Origin: Sphingobium sp. AS12
GTDB taxonomy: Bacteria > Pseudomonadota > Alphaproteobacteria > Sphingomonadales > Sphingomonadaceae
Direction of reading: 5' to 3'
Assembly: GCF_019097845.1 (NCBI RefSeq)
Contig: NZ_JAHRGM010000016.1
Coordinates: forward strand, 1-64,000
DNA length: 64,000 bases
The position numbers were made by a program, and so were the translations under genes. The first letter of the stretch is position 1. Every line of letters begins with the position of its first letter. Under the pieces are notes generated by a model. That model did not search any database. It was not told where the DNA came from and saw nothing but the letters and a program-made list of their open reading frames with translations. Below are positions 8,353 to 17,373 of the stretch, piece by piece.

Positions 8353-8907
8353 ATGACAATGGGTACGAGTGCAAGACCTGCGGACGGGGCCGTTACCCTG
8401 GCTGAGTTGCGTGAATTCGCCAGTTTCCCGTCTGCCACACAACGCTATATTCGCCGGTCGCTCGACATCGGCCTGCATCGCCGCGATGCGATGAAGCTAT
8501 GGTCGCGCGATCTGGTGGAGGAAGCCTCCATTCGCGCGCAGGCACGGATCTATGGCCGGATCGAGGAAATCAAGGCGCGCGTCCCCGATGACAGCGGGCT
8601 GGATCAGGTCGAGCCGTTCATGGCCCCGCTGGTGACCATCTCCGCCTTCGATCTGGGGCAGGACCGGCTGGCGAGTTTTTCGGCCTATCGTTTTCTCTAT
8701 GAGCGGCTGCTGGGTGCGGGCGCGCGGCCATGGTTGCCGGGCGCCTTCTGCGCGGCGGCGAGCCTGCCGCATCTGCATCCCGAAAAACGCCGCGTGCTGC
8801 TCCAGTCGATCAGCGAAGCAGCGGCGACAGCGGTGGGCTGGTCCAACCGCGAGCCGACCTTCTACCCCGAATGGGTGGAGAAGGTGGATCTGAGCAAGGC
8901 TAACTGA
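8353..8907 (+). CDS. Hypothetical cytoplasmic protein
   Basis: The 184-residue protein has codon use and GC like its neighbours. It is helical, with basic residues around QRYIRRSLDIGLHRRDAMKLW, and lacks a signal peptide, membrane segment or metal-binding motif. I do not recognise a family. ATG 8353 and ATG 8359 are both possible starts. The preceding 140 bp are comparatively AT-rich, with the direct repeat ATAGTA-N3-ATAGTA near 8299-8313, and probably hold its promoter. Two terminator-like hairpins follow (8919 and 9000), so it appears monocistronic. Confidence 0.7.
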   Translation: MTMGTSARPADGAVTLAELREFASFPSATQRYIRRSLDIGLHRRDAMKLWSRDLVEEASIRAQARIYGRIEEIKARVPDDSGLDQVEPFMAPLVTISAFDLGQDRLASFSAYRFLYERLLGAGARPWLPGAFCAAASLPHLHPEKRRVLLQSISEAAATAVGWSNREPTFYPEWVEKVDLSKAN

Positions 8908-8918
8908 GGCCGGGCAGG

Positions 8919-8946
8919 GCGCCGCTTCCGGGGGGAGGCGGCGCTT
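8919..8946 (+). terminator. Hairpin after the hypothetical gene
   Basis: GCGCCGC and GCGGCGC pair around a G-rich loop just after the stop codon; the T tract is weak. Confidence 0.5.
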
Positions 8947-8999
8947 GCTGCAATGGGTGGGTCCGGACGCCCGCCCACTCCACCGGCTTCGCTGCTCCC

Positions 9000-9024
9000 C
9001 CTCCCCTTGCAGGGGAGGAATTTT
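9000..9024. terminator. Hairpin at the end of pgl
   Basis: CCTCCCC and GGGGAGG pair around TTGCA and are followed by AATTTT on the plus strand. It separates convergent genes. Confidence 0.6.
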
Positions 9025-9712
9025 AAGCGCTGATCCAGACTTCGACCGGAGTTTTGTCCTGACGCAGGGCGAGGCGGATCGGGAGCTGTTCTACCGGGCC
9101 GTCCTCCAAGGCCTGCGCATAGACCGCCTTTTTCGCGTCTCCGCTGATTTGCAGAAACACATGGCGCGCGGCGACGATTGCGCTGGCGGTCAGTGACATG
9201 CGCTGGTGTGGCGCGGCAGGGGGCGTGACGGCGATGGTGCGGGCGGTGCTGGTGAGGCCGTCGGCGAGTTCCGCAGCTGCGGGGAAGAGCGAGGCCGTGT
9301 GACCGTCCTCTCCCATGCCCAATAGCACCATGTCGAGTGGCCAGGGGATGGCGGCGAAAGCGGTTTCGACGGCTGGCTGACCCGCATAAGCGTCGGGCGC
9401 GTCATTCTTCATCGGCACGAAATGCGCGGCGGCGGGTGGACCGGTCAGCAGGGTTTCGCGCAGCAGCCGTTCGTTGCTGTCGGGCGCATCCGGGGCTACC
9501 CAGCGTTCATCGACCAGAGTGACGACCACCTTGCTCCAATCGAGCGGGGTGCGGGCCAGCGCCTCCAGCACGGGCCTGGGCGAACGACCGCCGGACAGGG
9601 CTATGCTGGAGGTGCCGCGCGTCGCGATCGCTTCGGCCAGCAGCGTGGCGATGCGGGTGGCGAGCTGCGCGGCGGCCTCGCCGCCGTCAGTAAAATGATG
9701 TTCGGTAGGCAT
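9023..9712 (-). CDS. pgl: 6-phosphogluconolactonase
   Basis: This DevB-type enzyme hydrolyses 6-phosphogluconolactone in the oxidative pentose phosphate and Entner-Doudoroff routes. The 229 residues show the family motifs ALSGGRSPRPVLEAL, VTLVDERWV, SNERLLRE and the signature LGMGEDGHTASLFP. Length is normal. It is cytoplasmic. It is not beside zwf or edd here; it precedes nothing on its strand and follows the ybaK-like gene by four bases, so it may be co-transcribed with galE and ybaK. Confidence 0.95.
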   Translation of the reverse strand: MPTEHHFTDGGEAAAQLATRIATLLAEAIATRGTSSIALSGGRSPRPVLEALARTPLDWSKVVVTLVDERWVAPDAPDSNERLLRETLLTGPPAAAHFVPMKNDAPDAYAGQPAVETAFAAIPWPLDMVLLGMGEDGHTASLFPAAAELADGLTSTARTIAVTPPAAPHQRMSLTASAIVAARHVFLQISGDAKKAVYAQALEDGPVEQLPIRLALRQDKTPVEVWISA

Positions 9713-9716
9713 AAGA

Positions 9717-10193
9717 TTATTCCACAGGTTCGGGCAGGGTGCAGATGTCGATCCACGTTGCGCCGGTCAGATCAGCCAATAGCACGGGGCTGATTTCGAC
9801 CGAGCTGGTGCGTGACCCGGCGGCAGGAAAGACGGTGGCGAAGGCCTGGAGCGAGATGTCGCAATAGACGGGCAGGGGCGCGGCGAGGCCGAAGGGGCAG
9901 ACGCCGCCGACCGGGTGGCCGGTGATCGCCTCAACCTCGTCTGCGCCCAGCATCCGGGGCTTGGTGCCTAGCGCAGCTTTCGCCTTTGCATTGTGCAGGC
10001 GGGCGTCGCCGCGGGTGCAGACCAGCGCTACCGTTTCGCCGACGCGCAGCGAGAGCGTCTTGGCGATGCGGGCGGGCTCGACGCCCAGCGCTTGCGCAGC
10101 CTCGATCACGGTGGCGGTGCTGACGCCCTGATCGATGATGGCAATGTCGGGCGCGTTCGTGGCAAACCAGGCGCGGACAGAGGCTTCGCTCAT
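9717..10193 (-). CDS. YbaK/EbsC-type aminoacyl-tRNA deacylase
   Basis: The 158-residue protein matches the YbaK/EbsC/ProX family, which clears mischarged tRNA such as Cys-tRNAPro in trans. Visible are KTLSLRVGETVALVCTRGDARL, a segment around ADEVEAITGHPVGGVCPFGL and YCDISLQ. I take ATG 10191-10193 because it overlaps the galE stop by four bases (ATGA), indicating translational coupling; a longer in-frame start inside galE is unlikely. Substrate specificity within the family cannot be assigned. Confidence 0.88.
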   Translation of the reverse strand: MSEASVRAWFATNAPDIAIIDQGVSTATVIEAAQALGVEPARIAKTLSLRVGETVALVCTRGDARLHNAKAKAALGTKPRMLGADEVEAITGHPVGGVCPFGLAAPLPVYCDISLQAFATVFPAAGSRTSSVEISPVLLADLTGATWIDICTLPEPVE

Positions 10194-11188
10194 GCGCGTT
10201 CGCTTAACGTCCGCTCCCACGCCAGCGCATGGCGAACGATAAGATCCAGGTCGGCGTAGCGCGGCTCCCACGGGAAGGTTGCGAGGATGGCGCGGTTGTC
10301 GGAGATCAGCGCGTCCGGGTCGCCCGCGCGGCGCGGCCCCATGGTGCGGTCGATCGTCATGTTGGTGACGCGATCGACCGCGTCCAGCACTTCGAGGACC
10401 GAAAAGCCCTTGCCATAGCCGCAGTTGAGCAGGTGGCTGCGCTTCGGATCGGCGATCAAAGCTTCGAGGGCGAGGACATGGGCGGCGGCAAGGTCTGTCA
10501 CATGGATATAGTCGCGCACGCCGGTGCCATCAGGGGTGTCGAAGTCGGTGCCGAATACGGAAACGCCAGCGCGCTTGCCCAACGCCGCTTCCACCGCGAC
10601 TTTGATAAGATGGGTCGCGCCGGCGGTCGACTGGCCGCTGCGGCCCTGCGGGTCGGCACCCGCGACGTTGAAATAGCGGAGCGCACAGAAGTTCATCGGG
10701 TGGGCCGCTGCGACGTCACGCAGCATATATTCGGTCATCAGCTTCGACATGCCGTATGGATTGATCGGCCGCTGCGGCGTTGTTTCCTTGACCGGGCTTT
10801 CTTCGGGGATGCCGTAGGTGGCGGCAGTCGATGAGAAGATGAAATGCTTGACGCCGCCGCGGACTGCGCTCTCGATCAGATCGCGGGTCTTGGCGCTGTT
10901 ATTGTGATAATATTTGAGCGGGTTTTCGACTGATTCCGGTACCACGACCGAGCCTGCAAAGTGCATGATCGCAGTGATGTTGTGATCGCGCAGGGTAGCT
11001 TCGACCAGCGGCTGATCGGCTATGTCGCCGCGCACCAGCGGCACGCCATCGGGTACGGCCCAGTCGAAGCCGGTGACGAGATTGTCGATGACGACGACGC
11101 CATAGCCAGCATCCTTGAGCGCCAATACCGCGTGGCTACCGATATAGCCTGCGCCGCCTGTGACCAAGATCGTCGGTTTGTCGCTCAT
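10190..11188 (-). CDS. galE: UDP-glucose 4-epimerase
   Basis: This NAD-dependent epimerase interconverts UDP-glucose and UDP-galactose for surface polysaccharide synthesis. It has the Rossmann motif TGGAGYIGSH at residues 10-19, the catalytic Ser/Thr in SSTAATYG, the YxxxK pair in PYGMSK, and the galactose-binding region RYFNVAGADPQGR...GTDFDTPDGTGVRDYIHV. The length of 332 residues is typical. It is the first gene of a probable galE-ybaK-pgl operon; a 13-bp-stem palindrome sits upstream at 11208-11235. Confidence 0.95.
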   Translation of the reverse strand: MSDKPTILVTGGAGYIGSHAVLALKDAGYGVVVIDNLVTGFDWAVPDGVPLVRGDIADQPLVEATLRDHNITAIMHFAGSVVVPESVENPLKYYHNNSAKTRDLIESAVRGGVKHFIFSSTAATYGIPEESPVKETTPQRPINPYGMSKLMTEYMLRDVAAAHPMNFCALRYFNVAGADPQGRSGQSTAGATHLIKVAVEAALGKRAGVSVFGTDFDTPDGTGVRDYIHVTDLAAAHVLALEALIADPKRSHLLNCGYGKGFSVLEVLDAVDRVTNMTIDRTMGPRRAGDPDALISDNRAILATFPWEPRYADLDLIVRHALAWERTLSERA

Positions 11189-11207
11189 ATGCTCACCTCA
11201 TAAACTG

Positions 11208-11235
11208 TCGCGTTCCCGCGTGCGCGGGAACGCGA
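11208..11235. repeat. GTTCCCGC palindrome upstream of galE
   Basis: TCGCGTTCCCGCG and its exact complement are separated by two bases, giving a 13-bp stem. The copy at 19702-19725 shares the GTTCCCG core. It lies between galE and the end of fadJ in the promoter region of galE. Confidence 0.8.
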
Positions 11236-11283
11236 TATATGGGAGGGAGACCTAAACGAGGGACGTTACGAATTACAGTCTTT

Positions 11284-13461
11284 TCATGCTGCGGCGCGGG
11301 AGGGGGCGGGGCGATAGAAGGTGCCGCCGGTCGCCGCCATGGCGCGCAGTTGCTCGGTGGCGGCGAAGCGGTCGCCATGAGTGGCCCGCAAACGGTCCAG
11401 CACAGCGACGACATGGGCGATGCCGACCGTGTCCATGTGAGCAAATGGCCCGCCGGTATAGGGCGCAAAGCCCCAGCCGAAGATCGCGCCGATGTCGCCA
11501 TCTTCCGGGGTTTCCAGCACGCCTTCTTCATAGCAGCGCGCGCATTCGACCAGCTGGCGATAGAGGAGGCGTTCCTTGACCGCCTCGACATCGGGCTGGT
11601 CGTCGGCGCGGGGGAAAAGGTCGGCGATGCCGGGCCAGAGCGCCTTTTTGCCGTTTTCGGGGTAGTCATACCAGCCCTTGGCATTTTTGCGGCCAAGGCG
11701 ATCGCGTTCGACCATTTGGGTCATGACGTCGTCAGAGCGTTGCGCGACATATGCGTCGCCCAGTTCCTTCTTCGCCGCCGTCATGACCTTATAGCCCAGT
11801 TCGATCGACACTTCGTCGCTGACAGCCAGGGGGCCGACGGGCATTCCAAGTTGCTTGCCGGCATTTTCGATGAGAGCGGGGTTGATCCCTTCTGCGACCA
11901 GTTCTGCGCCCTCCTGCACATAGGTGCCAAAGCAGCGCGAGGTATAGAAGCCGCGCGAGTCATTGACGACGATGGGCGTTTTCTTGATCTGCGCGACGAA
12001 GTCGAGCGCCTTGGCAATGGCGGCGGGGCCGGTCTGTTTGCCGAGGATGATTTCGACCAGCGGCATTTTTTCGACCGGTGAGAAGAAATGGACGCCGATG
12101 AAATTTTCAGGTTTGGACCATGCGCCTGCCAGCTTGGTGATGGGCAGGGTGGAGGTGTTGGAGCCGAAGATGACGTCCGGGCCGAGGACCGCCTCCACCT
12201 GCTTGGTCACTTCGGCCTTGATTGCGACATCCTCGAACACCGCTTCGATCACAAAGTCTGCGCCTGCAAGGTCCGCATAGCTGGCGGTGGGGGTGACGCG
12301 GGCGAGAGTGGCGGCCAGCTTTTCAGGCGTCATGCCCTTGCCCAGCCGCTTGGACAGGACGGATTCGACATGAGCCTTGCCCTTTTGCGCATAAGCGATG
12401 TCGCGGTCGAACAGGATGACGTTCATCCCCGCCTGCGCCGCGACGGTGGCGATGCCCGCGCCCATCATGCCCGCGCCGAGCATGGCGAGCTTCATCGTGG
12501 GCGCTTTGGGTTGATCCTTGGGACGGCGCGCGCCGCGTTCGGCGGCCTGCTTGTTGACGAACAGGCTGCGGATCATGTTGGCGGCCTGCGGATCGGCCGC
12601 GACCTTGGCGAAATATTTGCTTTCGATGCGGATCGCGCGGTCGAAGGGGAGTTGTGCGCCTTCATAGACGGCCGAGAGCAGCGCGACAGGCGCGTTCATG
12701 TTGCGCTGGGTCTGCTTGAGCGTCATCGGCAACGCGCCGACCATGGTTTGCACGAAAGCGGGATTGAACTGGCCGACGCCGCCGGGGAATTTGAAGCCCT
12801 TGACGTCCCAGGGCTGGGTGGCGGCGGTGGGATTGGCCTTGACCCATTCGCGGGCCGCGTCGACCGCAGTGCCCTGCGGCACGACCTGATCGACGGCCTT
12901 GAGCATCGCGGCTTCGGCGGGGCGGAACAGCTTGCCCTGGAGCATGTACATGAGCGCGGCCTGCACGCCTATGATGCGCGGCAGGCGCTGCGACCCGCCG
13001 CCGCCGGGGAAGAGGCCGATGAGGATTTCGGGCAGGCCCAGTTGGGTCTTGGGGCTGTCGCCGACGATGCGGCGGTGGCAGGCGAGTGCGAGTTCAAAGC
13101 CGCCGCCGACGCAGGTGCCTTCGATCGCGCAGGCAATGGGCTTGCCGCAGGTTTCGAGGCGGCGGAACAGCTGGTTGAGGACGAACACTTGGTCGAAGAT
13201 CGTGGCGGGTTGCGGGCGGCTGCCATCGCTGGTGACCAGCATCGAGCCGAAATATTTAAGGTCCATCCCGGCCATGAAGCCACTGTCCTTGCCCGACGCG
13301 ATGACCGCGCCCTTGATGGCTTCGTCCGATGCGATGCGGGTGATGGCGGCGTCGAGATCGGCGATGAAATCGGGACCGATGACGTTCATCGACTGGTCGG
13401 GTACGTCGATCATCAGGGTGGCGATGCCGTCGGCGTCGGTGGTGATTGTGATGGTTTGCAT
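11284..13461 (-). CDS. fadJ: 3-hydroxyacyl-CoA dehydrogenase / enoyl-CoA hydratase (FadJ/FadB type)
   Basis: This bifunctional beta-oxidation protein hydrates enoyl-CoA and oxidises 3-hydroxyacyl-CoA. The N-terminal crotonase domain covers about residues 1-200 (GTCVGGGFELALACHRRI oxyanion region). An NAD-binding Rossmann motif (MLGAGMMGAGIA) starts near residue 325. The dehydrogenase catalytic region HFFSPVEKMPLVEI is near 460, and the C-terminal helical domain has FGWGFAPYTGGP. I start at MQTITITTDADG (ATG 13459-13461), after a ribosome-binding site, not at the long upstream frame. At 725 residues it has normal length. It lies 104 bp downstream of the thiolase gene in one operon, with a hairpin between them. 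Confidence 0.93.
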   Translation of the reverse strand: MQTITITTDADGIATLMIDVPDQSMNVIGPDFIADLDAAITRIASDEAIKGAVIASGKDSGFMAGMDLKYFGSMLVTSDGSRPQPATIFDQVFVLNQLFRRLETCGKPIACAIEGTCVGGGFELALACHRRIVGDSPKTQLGLPEILIGLFPGGGGSQRLPRIIGVQAALMYMLQGKLFRPAEAAMLKAVDQVVPQGTAVDAAREWVKANPTAATQPWDVKGFKFPGGVGQFNPAFVQTMVGALPMTLKQTQRNMNAPVALLSAVYEGAQLPFDRAIRIESKYFAKVAADPQAANMIRSLFVNKQAAERGARRPKDQPKAPTMKLAMLGAGMMGAGIATVAAQAGMNVILFDRDIAYAQKGKAHVESVLSKRLGKGMTPEKLAATLARVTPTASYADLAGADFVIEAVFEDVAIKAEVTKQVEAVLGPDVIFGSNTSTLPITKLAGAWSKPENFIGVHFFSPVEKMPLVEIILGKQTGPAAIAKALDFVAQIKKTPIVVNDSRGFYTSRCFGTYVQEGAELVAEGINPALIENAGKQLGMPVGPLAVSDEVSIELGYKVMTAAKKELGDAYVAQRSDDVMTQMVERDRLGRKNAKGWYDYPENGKKALWPGIADLFPRADDQPDVEAVKERLLYRQLVECARCYEEGVLETPEDGDIGAIFGWGFAPYTGGPFAHMDTVGIAHVVAVLDRLRATHGDRFAATEQLRAMAATGGTFYRPAPSRAAA

Positions 13462-13530
13462 GATGCTCTCTCCGATCCTCAAGGAGGGATGTCCGCGCTT
13501 TCTTTGCGTCCAGACTGGCCCACACCTTGA

Positions 13531-13554
13531 CCCCCTCCCGCCTGCGGGAGGGGG
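13531..13554. repeat. Hairpin between thiolase and fadJ genes
   Basis: CCCCCTCCCGC and GCGGGAGGGGG form a perfect 11-bp stem with a two-base loop. It lies inside the thiolase-fadJ transcription unit and may stabilise or attenuate the message. Confidence 0.75.
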
Positions 13555-13565
13555 GAATGATTCCT

Positions 13566-14774
13566 TCAAATACGTTCGATGATGATGCCGGTGCCCATGC
13601 CTGCGCCCACGCACAGGTTGATGAGCGCGGTGCCCTTGCCCGATCGTTCCAGTTCGTCGAGCGCGGTGCCCAGCACCATCGCGCCGGTCGCGCCCAAGGG
13701 ATGGCCCATCGCGATCGCGCCGCCATTGACGTTGATCTGGCTGTGATCCAGCTTCATCGCCTGCATGTAGCGCAGCACGACGCTGGCAAAGGCTTCGTTA
13801 AGTTCCCAAAGGTCAATGTCGGCGGTGGTCATGCCAGCACGCTTGAGCAGCTTGCCCGCGACAAATTCCGGGCCGGTCAGCATGATGAGCGGTTCGGAAC
13901 CGATCGAGGCCATGGCGCAGATGCGGGCGCGGGGTTTCAGGCCATATTTGTCGCCAATATCCTTGCCACCGACCAGCACTGCGGCGGCTCCGTCGACGAT
14001 GCCGCTGCTATTGCCGGCATGGTGGATATGGTTGACGCGCTCCAGTTCCGGGTAGCGCAGCAGGGCGACGGTGTCGAAGCCTGGCATCTCTTCGCCAAGA
14101 GCGGTGAAGCTGGGCTTCAGCGCGCCCAATGACTGCATCGTCGCTTCGGGGCGCATATGTTCGTCATGGTCTAGAACGACCTGACCGATCACGTCGCGGA
14201 CCGGGACGATGGACTTTGCAAAGCGACCTTCGTCCCATGCCATCTTGGCGCGCTTCTGGCTTTCGACGGCATAAGCGTCTGCATCGTCGCGGCTAATACC
14301 GAATTTGGTGGCGATGACGTCCGCGCCGATGCCCTGCGGCGCGAAATAGGTCTTGTAGGCGACGGCGGGGTCCATCGCGATCGCTCCGCCGTCCGACGCC
14401 ATCGGCACGCGGCTCATCGATTCGACGCCGCCGCCAATGGCGAACAAAGCCTCACCCGACATGACCTTGGCCGCTGCGATGTTGACCGCTTCCAGGCCAG
14501 AGGCGCAGAAGCGATTGACCTGCACGCCCGGCGTGGTCTGCGCATAATCGGCATTGAGGACGGCGGTGCGGGCAATGTCCGCACCCTGTTCGCCGACCGG
14601 GGTGACACAGCCCAAGATCACGTCATCAACATCGGCGGTGTCGATTGCCGAGCGATCGCGGATCGCCTCCAGCACTTGCGTTGCCAGTTGGATGGGGGTG
14701 ATTTCGTGCAGCGACCCGTCGGCCTTGCCCCGGCCACGCGGCGTCCTGACGGCGTCGTAAATATAGGCTTCCAT
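13566..14774 (-). CDS. fadA: Acetyl-CoA C-acyltransferase (thiolase)
   Basis: This enzyme thiolytically cleaves 3-ketoacyl-CoA, the last step of beta-oxidation. The acyl-accepting Cys90 lies in [12 protein letters not shown]. The conserved GGVESMS, the His of [16 protein letters not shown] and the second active Cys of [11 protein letters not shown] are all present. Length is 402 residues, as usual. It is the first gene of the operon with fadJ. A 16-bp palindrome resembling a LiuR-type operator lies 61 bp upstream. A biosynthetic thiolase role is possible, but the pairing with fadJ argues for degradation. Confidence 0.93.
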   Translation of the reverse strand: MEAYIYDAVRTPRGRGKADGSLHEITPIQLATQVLEAIRDRSAIDTADVDDVILGCVTPVGEQGADIARTAVLNADYAQTTPGVQVNRFCASGLEAVNIAAAKVMSGEALFAIGGGVESMSRVPMASDGGAIAMDPAVAYKTYFAPQGIGADVIATKFGISRDDADAYAVESQKRAKMAWDEGRFAKSIVPVRDVIGQVVLDHDEHMRPEATMQSLGALKPSFTALGEEMPGFDTVALLRYPELERVNHIHHAGNSSGIVDGAAAVLVGGKDIGDKYGLKPRARICAMASIGSEPLIMLTGPEFVAGKLLKRAGMTTADIDLWELNEAFASVVLRYMQAMKLDHSQINVNGGAIAMGHPLGATGAMVLGTALDELERSGKGTALINLCVGAGMGTGIIIERI

Positions 14775-14834
14775 AAGATTTTCCCTCTCCGTGGGTCACC
14801 CTTGCCGGGGGCATCGGATACGCGCATGAATGTA

Positions 14835-14850
14835 TTTACGTTTACGTAAA
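14835..14850. promoter_or_regulatory. Palindromic operator in the fadA/MFS divergent region
   Basis: TTTACGTTTACGTAAA lies 61 bp before the thiolase start. As I recall it, this matches the TTTACGTAAACGTAAA-type consensus published for the MerR-family regulator LiuR of branched-chain amino acid and acyl-CoA degradation in proteobacteria. No MerR gene is in the window. Confidence 0.6.
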
Positions 14851-14954
14851 GTGCAAGCGGGAAATGCGGTTTGTGCGTACTGCCGCCATGACGTAGGGGC
14901 AGGGCGGACGAGTCGCGGGTTTGACGCTTGGGCGATATTCCGCTTCATGGGGGC

Positions 14955-16616
14955 GTGCCCGATGTCGATTCCCCCAAAGCCCCGTCGCCACTCTCCATCC
15001 CCGTCTTTCGCGCGATCTGGACGGCCAGTCTCGCGTCAAATTTCGGTGGACTGATCCAGTCGGTCGGCGCGGCGTGGATGATGACGTCGCTGTCAGCCTC
15101 TCCGCTGTTGATCGCGCTGGTCCCGGCGGCGACGACGCTGCCGATCATGCTGCTGTCTTTATGGGCGGGGGCGGTCGCGGACAATCTGGACCGGCGCAAG
15201 GTGATGATCGTTTGCCAGTTGGCGATGCTGATCGTGTCGGCGGTGCTGGCGATCACGACCTGGGCGGGGCTGATCACGCCTTGGTTGCTGCTGGCGTTCA
15301 CATTTGCCTTGGGTTGCGCCACGGCGATCAACGGTCCGGCGTGGCAGGCGTCCGTCGGCGACATGGTGCCGCGCGCGATATTGCCGAGCGCGGTGGCGAT
15401 GAACAGCATGGGCTTCAACCTGGCGCGCAGCGTCGGCCCGGCGCTGGGCGGGGTCATCGTCGCGACGGCGGGCGCGGCGGCCGCGTTCCTGACCAATGCG
15501 CTGAGCTATATCGCGCTGCTGACCGTGCTGTTCCGCTGGAAGCCGGACCTGCCGCCTAAGCTGTTGCCGCGCGAACGGTTGGGCGTCGCGATGCGGGCGG
15601 GGGTGCGCTATGTCGCGATGTCGCCCAAGATACAGCTGGTGCTGCTGCGCGCAAGCGTGTTCGGCATTGGCGCGAGCGCGGTGTCGGCGCTGATGCCGCT
15701 GGTGGCGCGCGACATATTGGGCGGCGGGGCGCTGACATTCGGCGTGACCAGCGGCGCATTCGGCGCAGGTGCTGTGATTGGGGCGTTGTCCACGCGCTAC
15801 CTGCGGGCGCGCTTTTCGATCGAGACGATCGTGCGCAATGCGGCGTTGATACTGGCGCTGGGGACGGCGATTACCGGGGCGAGCGGCTGGCTGGCTCTGG
15901 CCTTAGTTGGCTATTTGCTGGCCGGGTTCGGCTGGGTCACGGCGCTGTCGACCTTCAACGTGTCGGTGCAGATGTCCGCGCCGCGCTGGGTGGTGGCGCG
16001 CGCGGTGTCGCTCTATCAGATGACGGCGTTCGGCGGCATGGCGATCGGTGCCTGGCTGTTCGGCTGGCTGGCGGAACATCATGGCGTGGTCGAGGCGCTC
16101 TATGCGTCGGCAGCAGCGCAGTTTGTCGCGGCGATGATCGGCTTGGTTCGTCCGTTGCCGCAGATTGGCGATGATAATCTGGACCTGCAAAATAGCTGGC
16201 GTGAACCGGACACGGCGGTGATGGTAGAGCCGCGCAGCGGACCGGTGGTGGTGACGATCGAATATCGCATCCCGGCCGGGTCGATCGTGCCATTTCTGGC
16301 AGCGATGAGTGAGCGGCGGCGGATCAGGCGGCGTGACGGCGCGCATGGCTGGTCGTTGATGCGCGACCTTGGCGATCCTGAACTCTGGCTGGAGCGCTAT
16401 CATGTATCGACATGGCTGGATTATGTGCGGCACAACCAAAGGCGCACCGTGGCCGATATTGCCAATAGCGATGCGATCTGGGCGCTGCATACCGGGCCAG
16501 TCCCGCCGGTGGTTCACCGGATGCTGGAGCGGCAAACCGGATCGCTGCCAATCAGTCGCGCGCCAGATCCGCGCGAAATGGGCGATGCGATGACCGATCC
16601 GACGCGGTCGAGTTAA
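14955..16616 (+). CDS. MFS exporter of the EntS/MFS_3 type
   Basis: About 10-12 membrane segments cover the first 400 residues, with the MFS loop motif GAVADNLDRRKV between segments 2 and 3. The C-terminal 130 residues are soluble, with a VVVTIEYRIPAGSIVPFLAAMSE stretch resembling the ferredoxin-like tail found on MFS_3 transporters. Such proteins export small molecules such as siderophores. The start is uncertain: GTG 14955 begins a normal MFS_3 N-terminus (SPLSIPVFRAIW), while a TTG at 14928 adds nine residues; neither has a good ribosome-binding site. The stop codon overlaps that of the convergent nucleotidyltransferase. Confidence 0.85.
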   Translation: MPDVDSPKAPSPLSIPVFRAIWTASLASNFGGLIQSVGAAWMMTSLSASPLLIALVPAATTLPIMLLSLWAGAVADNLDRRKVMIVCQLAMLIVSAVLAITTWAGLITPWLLLAFTFALGCATAINGPAWQASVGDMVPRAILPSAVAMNSMGFNLARSVGPALGGVIVATAGAAAAFLTNALSYIALLTVLFRWKPDLPPKLLPRERLGVAMRAGVRYVAMSPKIQLVLLRASVFGIGASAVSALMPLVARDILGGGALTFGVTSGAFGAGAVIGALSTRYLRARFSIETIVRNAALILALGTAITGASGWLALALVGYLLAGFGWVTALSTFNVSVQMSAPRWVVARAVSLYQMTAFGGMAIGAWLFGWLAEHHGVVEALYASAAAQFVAAMIGLVRPLPQIGDDNLDLQNSWREPDTAVMVEPRSGPVVVTIEYRIPAGSIVPFLAAMSERRRIRRRDGAHGWSLMRDLGDPELWLERYHVSTWLDYVRHNQRRTVADIANSDAIWALHTGPVPPVVHRMLERQTGSLPISRAPDPREMGDAMTDPTRSS

Positions 16617-17215
16617 TCATCGGACGTGGCTGGCCGCCAGCCGGGCAGGTCCTCCGGCGTATCGATGTCATGCAGGACTTTGCCGGTGGTCTCGATCTGA
16701 ATTCCATGGCTGAGCAGCGCGCGCGCACCCTGATCGCCTTTTAAGGCCAGCAGTTCGGGGAAATGCTTGCGGCCGATGAAGGCGGGGGGGGATGAGGAGA
16801 AGCCGTCGGTGCTGGCGACGACCGAGCGTATATCTTCGGCAGCCAGGCAGATGCGGTTATAATGGGTCTGCGGCACGTCTGGCATATCAGCCAGGCAGAT
16901 GAGAATGCCGCGTATCCGGTTCACCGGCATGACATGTTCGACAGCGCGCACGATGCTGCCCGAAATCCCCTCTTCAGGGCGGTCGTTGACGATGATGGTG
17001 TAGCCGCGCCGGTCGAGCTTGCGATGGAGGACCGGGGCGACCTCTATCGGTCGAACGACGGCGATCAGTTCGGCAAACGCCATCGATGCTACGGTTTCGA
17101 GCGTATGGGCAGCCAGCGGTTTGCCGCGAAGCTCGGCCATCAGCTTGTCCTCCTCGCCAAAGCGCGACGAGGTGCCGGCCGCCAGCAGGACGGCGGCGAT
17201 GCGTTCAGTACGCAT
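16613..17215 (-). CDS. MobA-like NTP transferase (molybdopterin cytidylyltransferase type)
   Basis: The 200-residue protein has the N-terminal nucleotide-binding motif VLLAAGTSSRFGEEDKLM with RGKPLAAHTLE, the later CLADMPDVP metal site and DIDTPEDL, typical of the MocA/MobA family that attaches CMP or GMP to molybdopterin. The start at ATG 17213-17215 is followed by a canonical first strand (ERIAAVLLAAG). No molybdoenzyme genes adjoin it, so the substrate is uncertain. It ends in a four-base overlap with the convergent MFS gene. Confidence 0.82.
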   Translation of the reverse strand: MRTERIAAVLLAAGTSSRFGEEDKLMAELRGKPLAAHTLETVASMAFAELIAVVRPIEVAPVLHRKLDRRGYTIIVNDRPEEGISGSIVRAVEHVMPVNRIRGILICLADMPDVPQTHYNRICLAAEDIRSVVASTDGFSSSPPAFIGRKHFPELLALKGDQGARALLSHGIQIETTGKVLHDIDTPEDLPGWRPATSDD

Positions 17216-17373
17216 TTGGAGAGAGGATGAAAGACATATTGTACATTGGCGACCCTGATTTTTGTCCGATTTGCCACCAGTGCGATGTTGTGTCCACCGC
17301 CGTGAAAGGGTCTGGTCATCGGCGGGGCTAATCGCCATATGCGGGGCCGATACGATAAGGAGTGGCCCTGTTC

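Noticed and set aside
9023..11188. Entner-Doudoroff operon
   Set aside because: pgl is present, but zwf, edd and glk are not adjacent; the neighbours are galE and a ybaK-like gene.
12088..13530. A 480-codon open frame on the plus strand
   Set aside because: It is antisense to fadJ, rich in Asp, Gly and Arg in a shadow-frame manner, with no motif.
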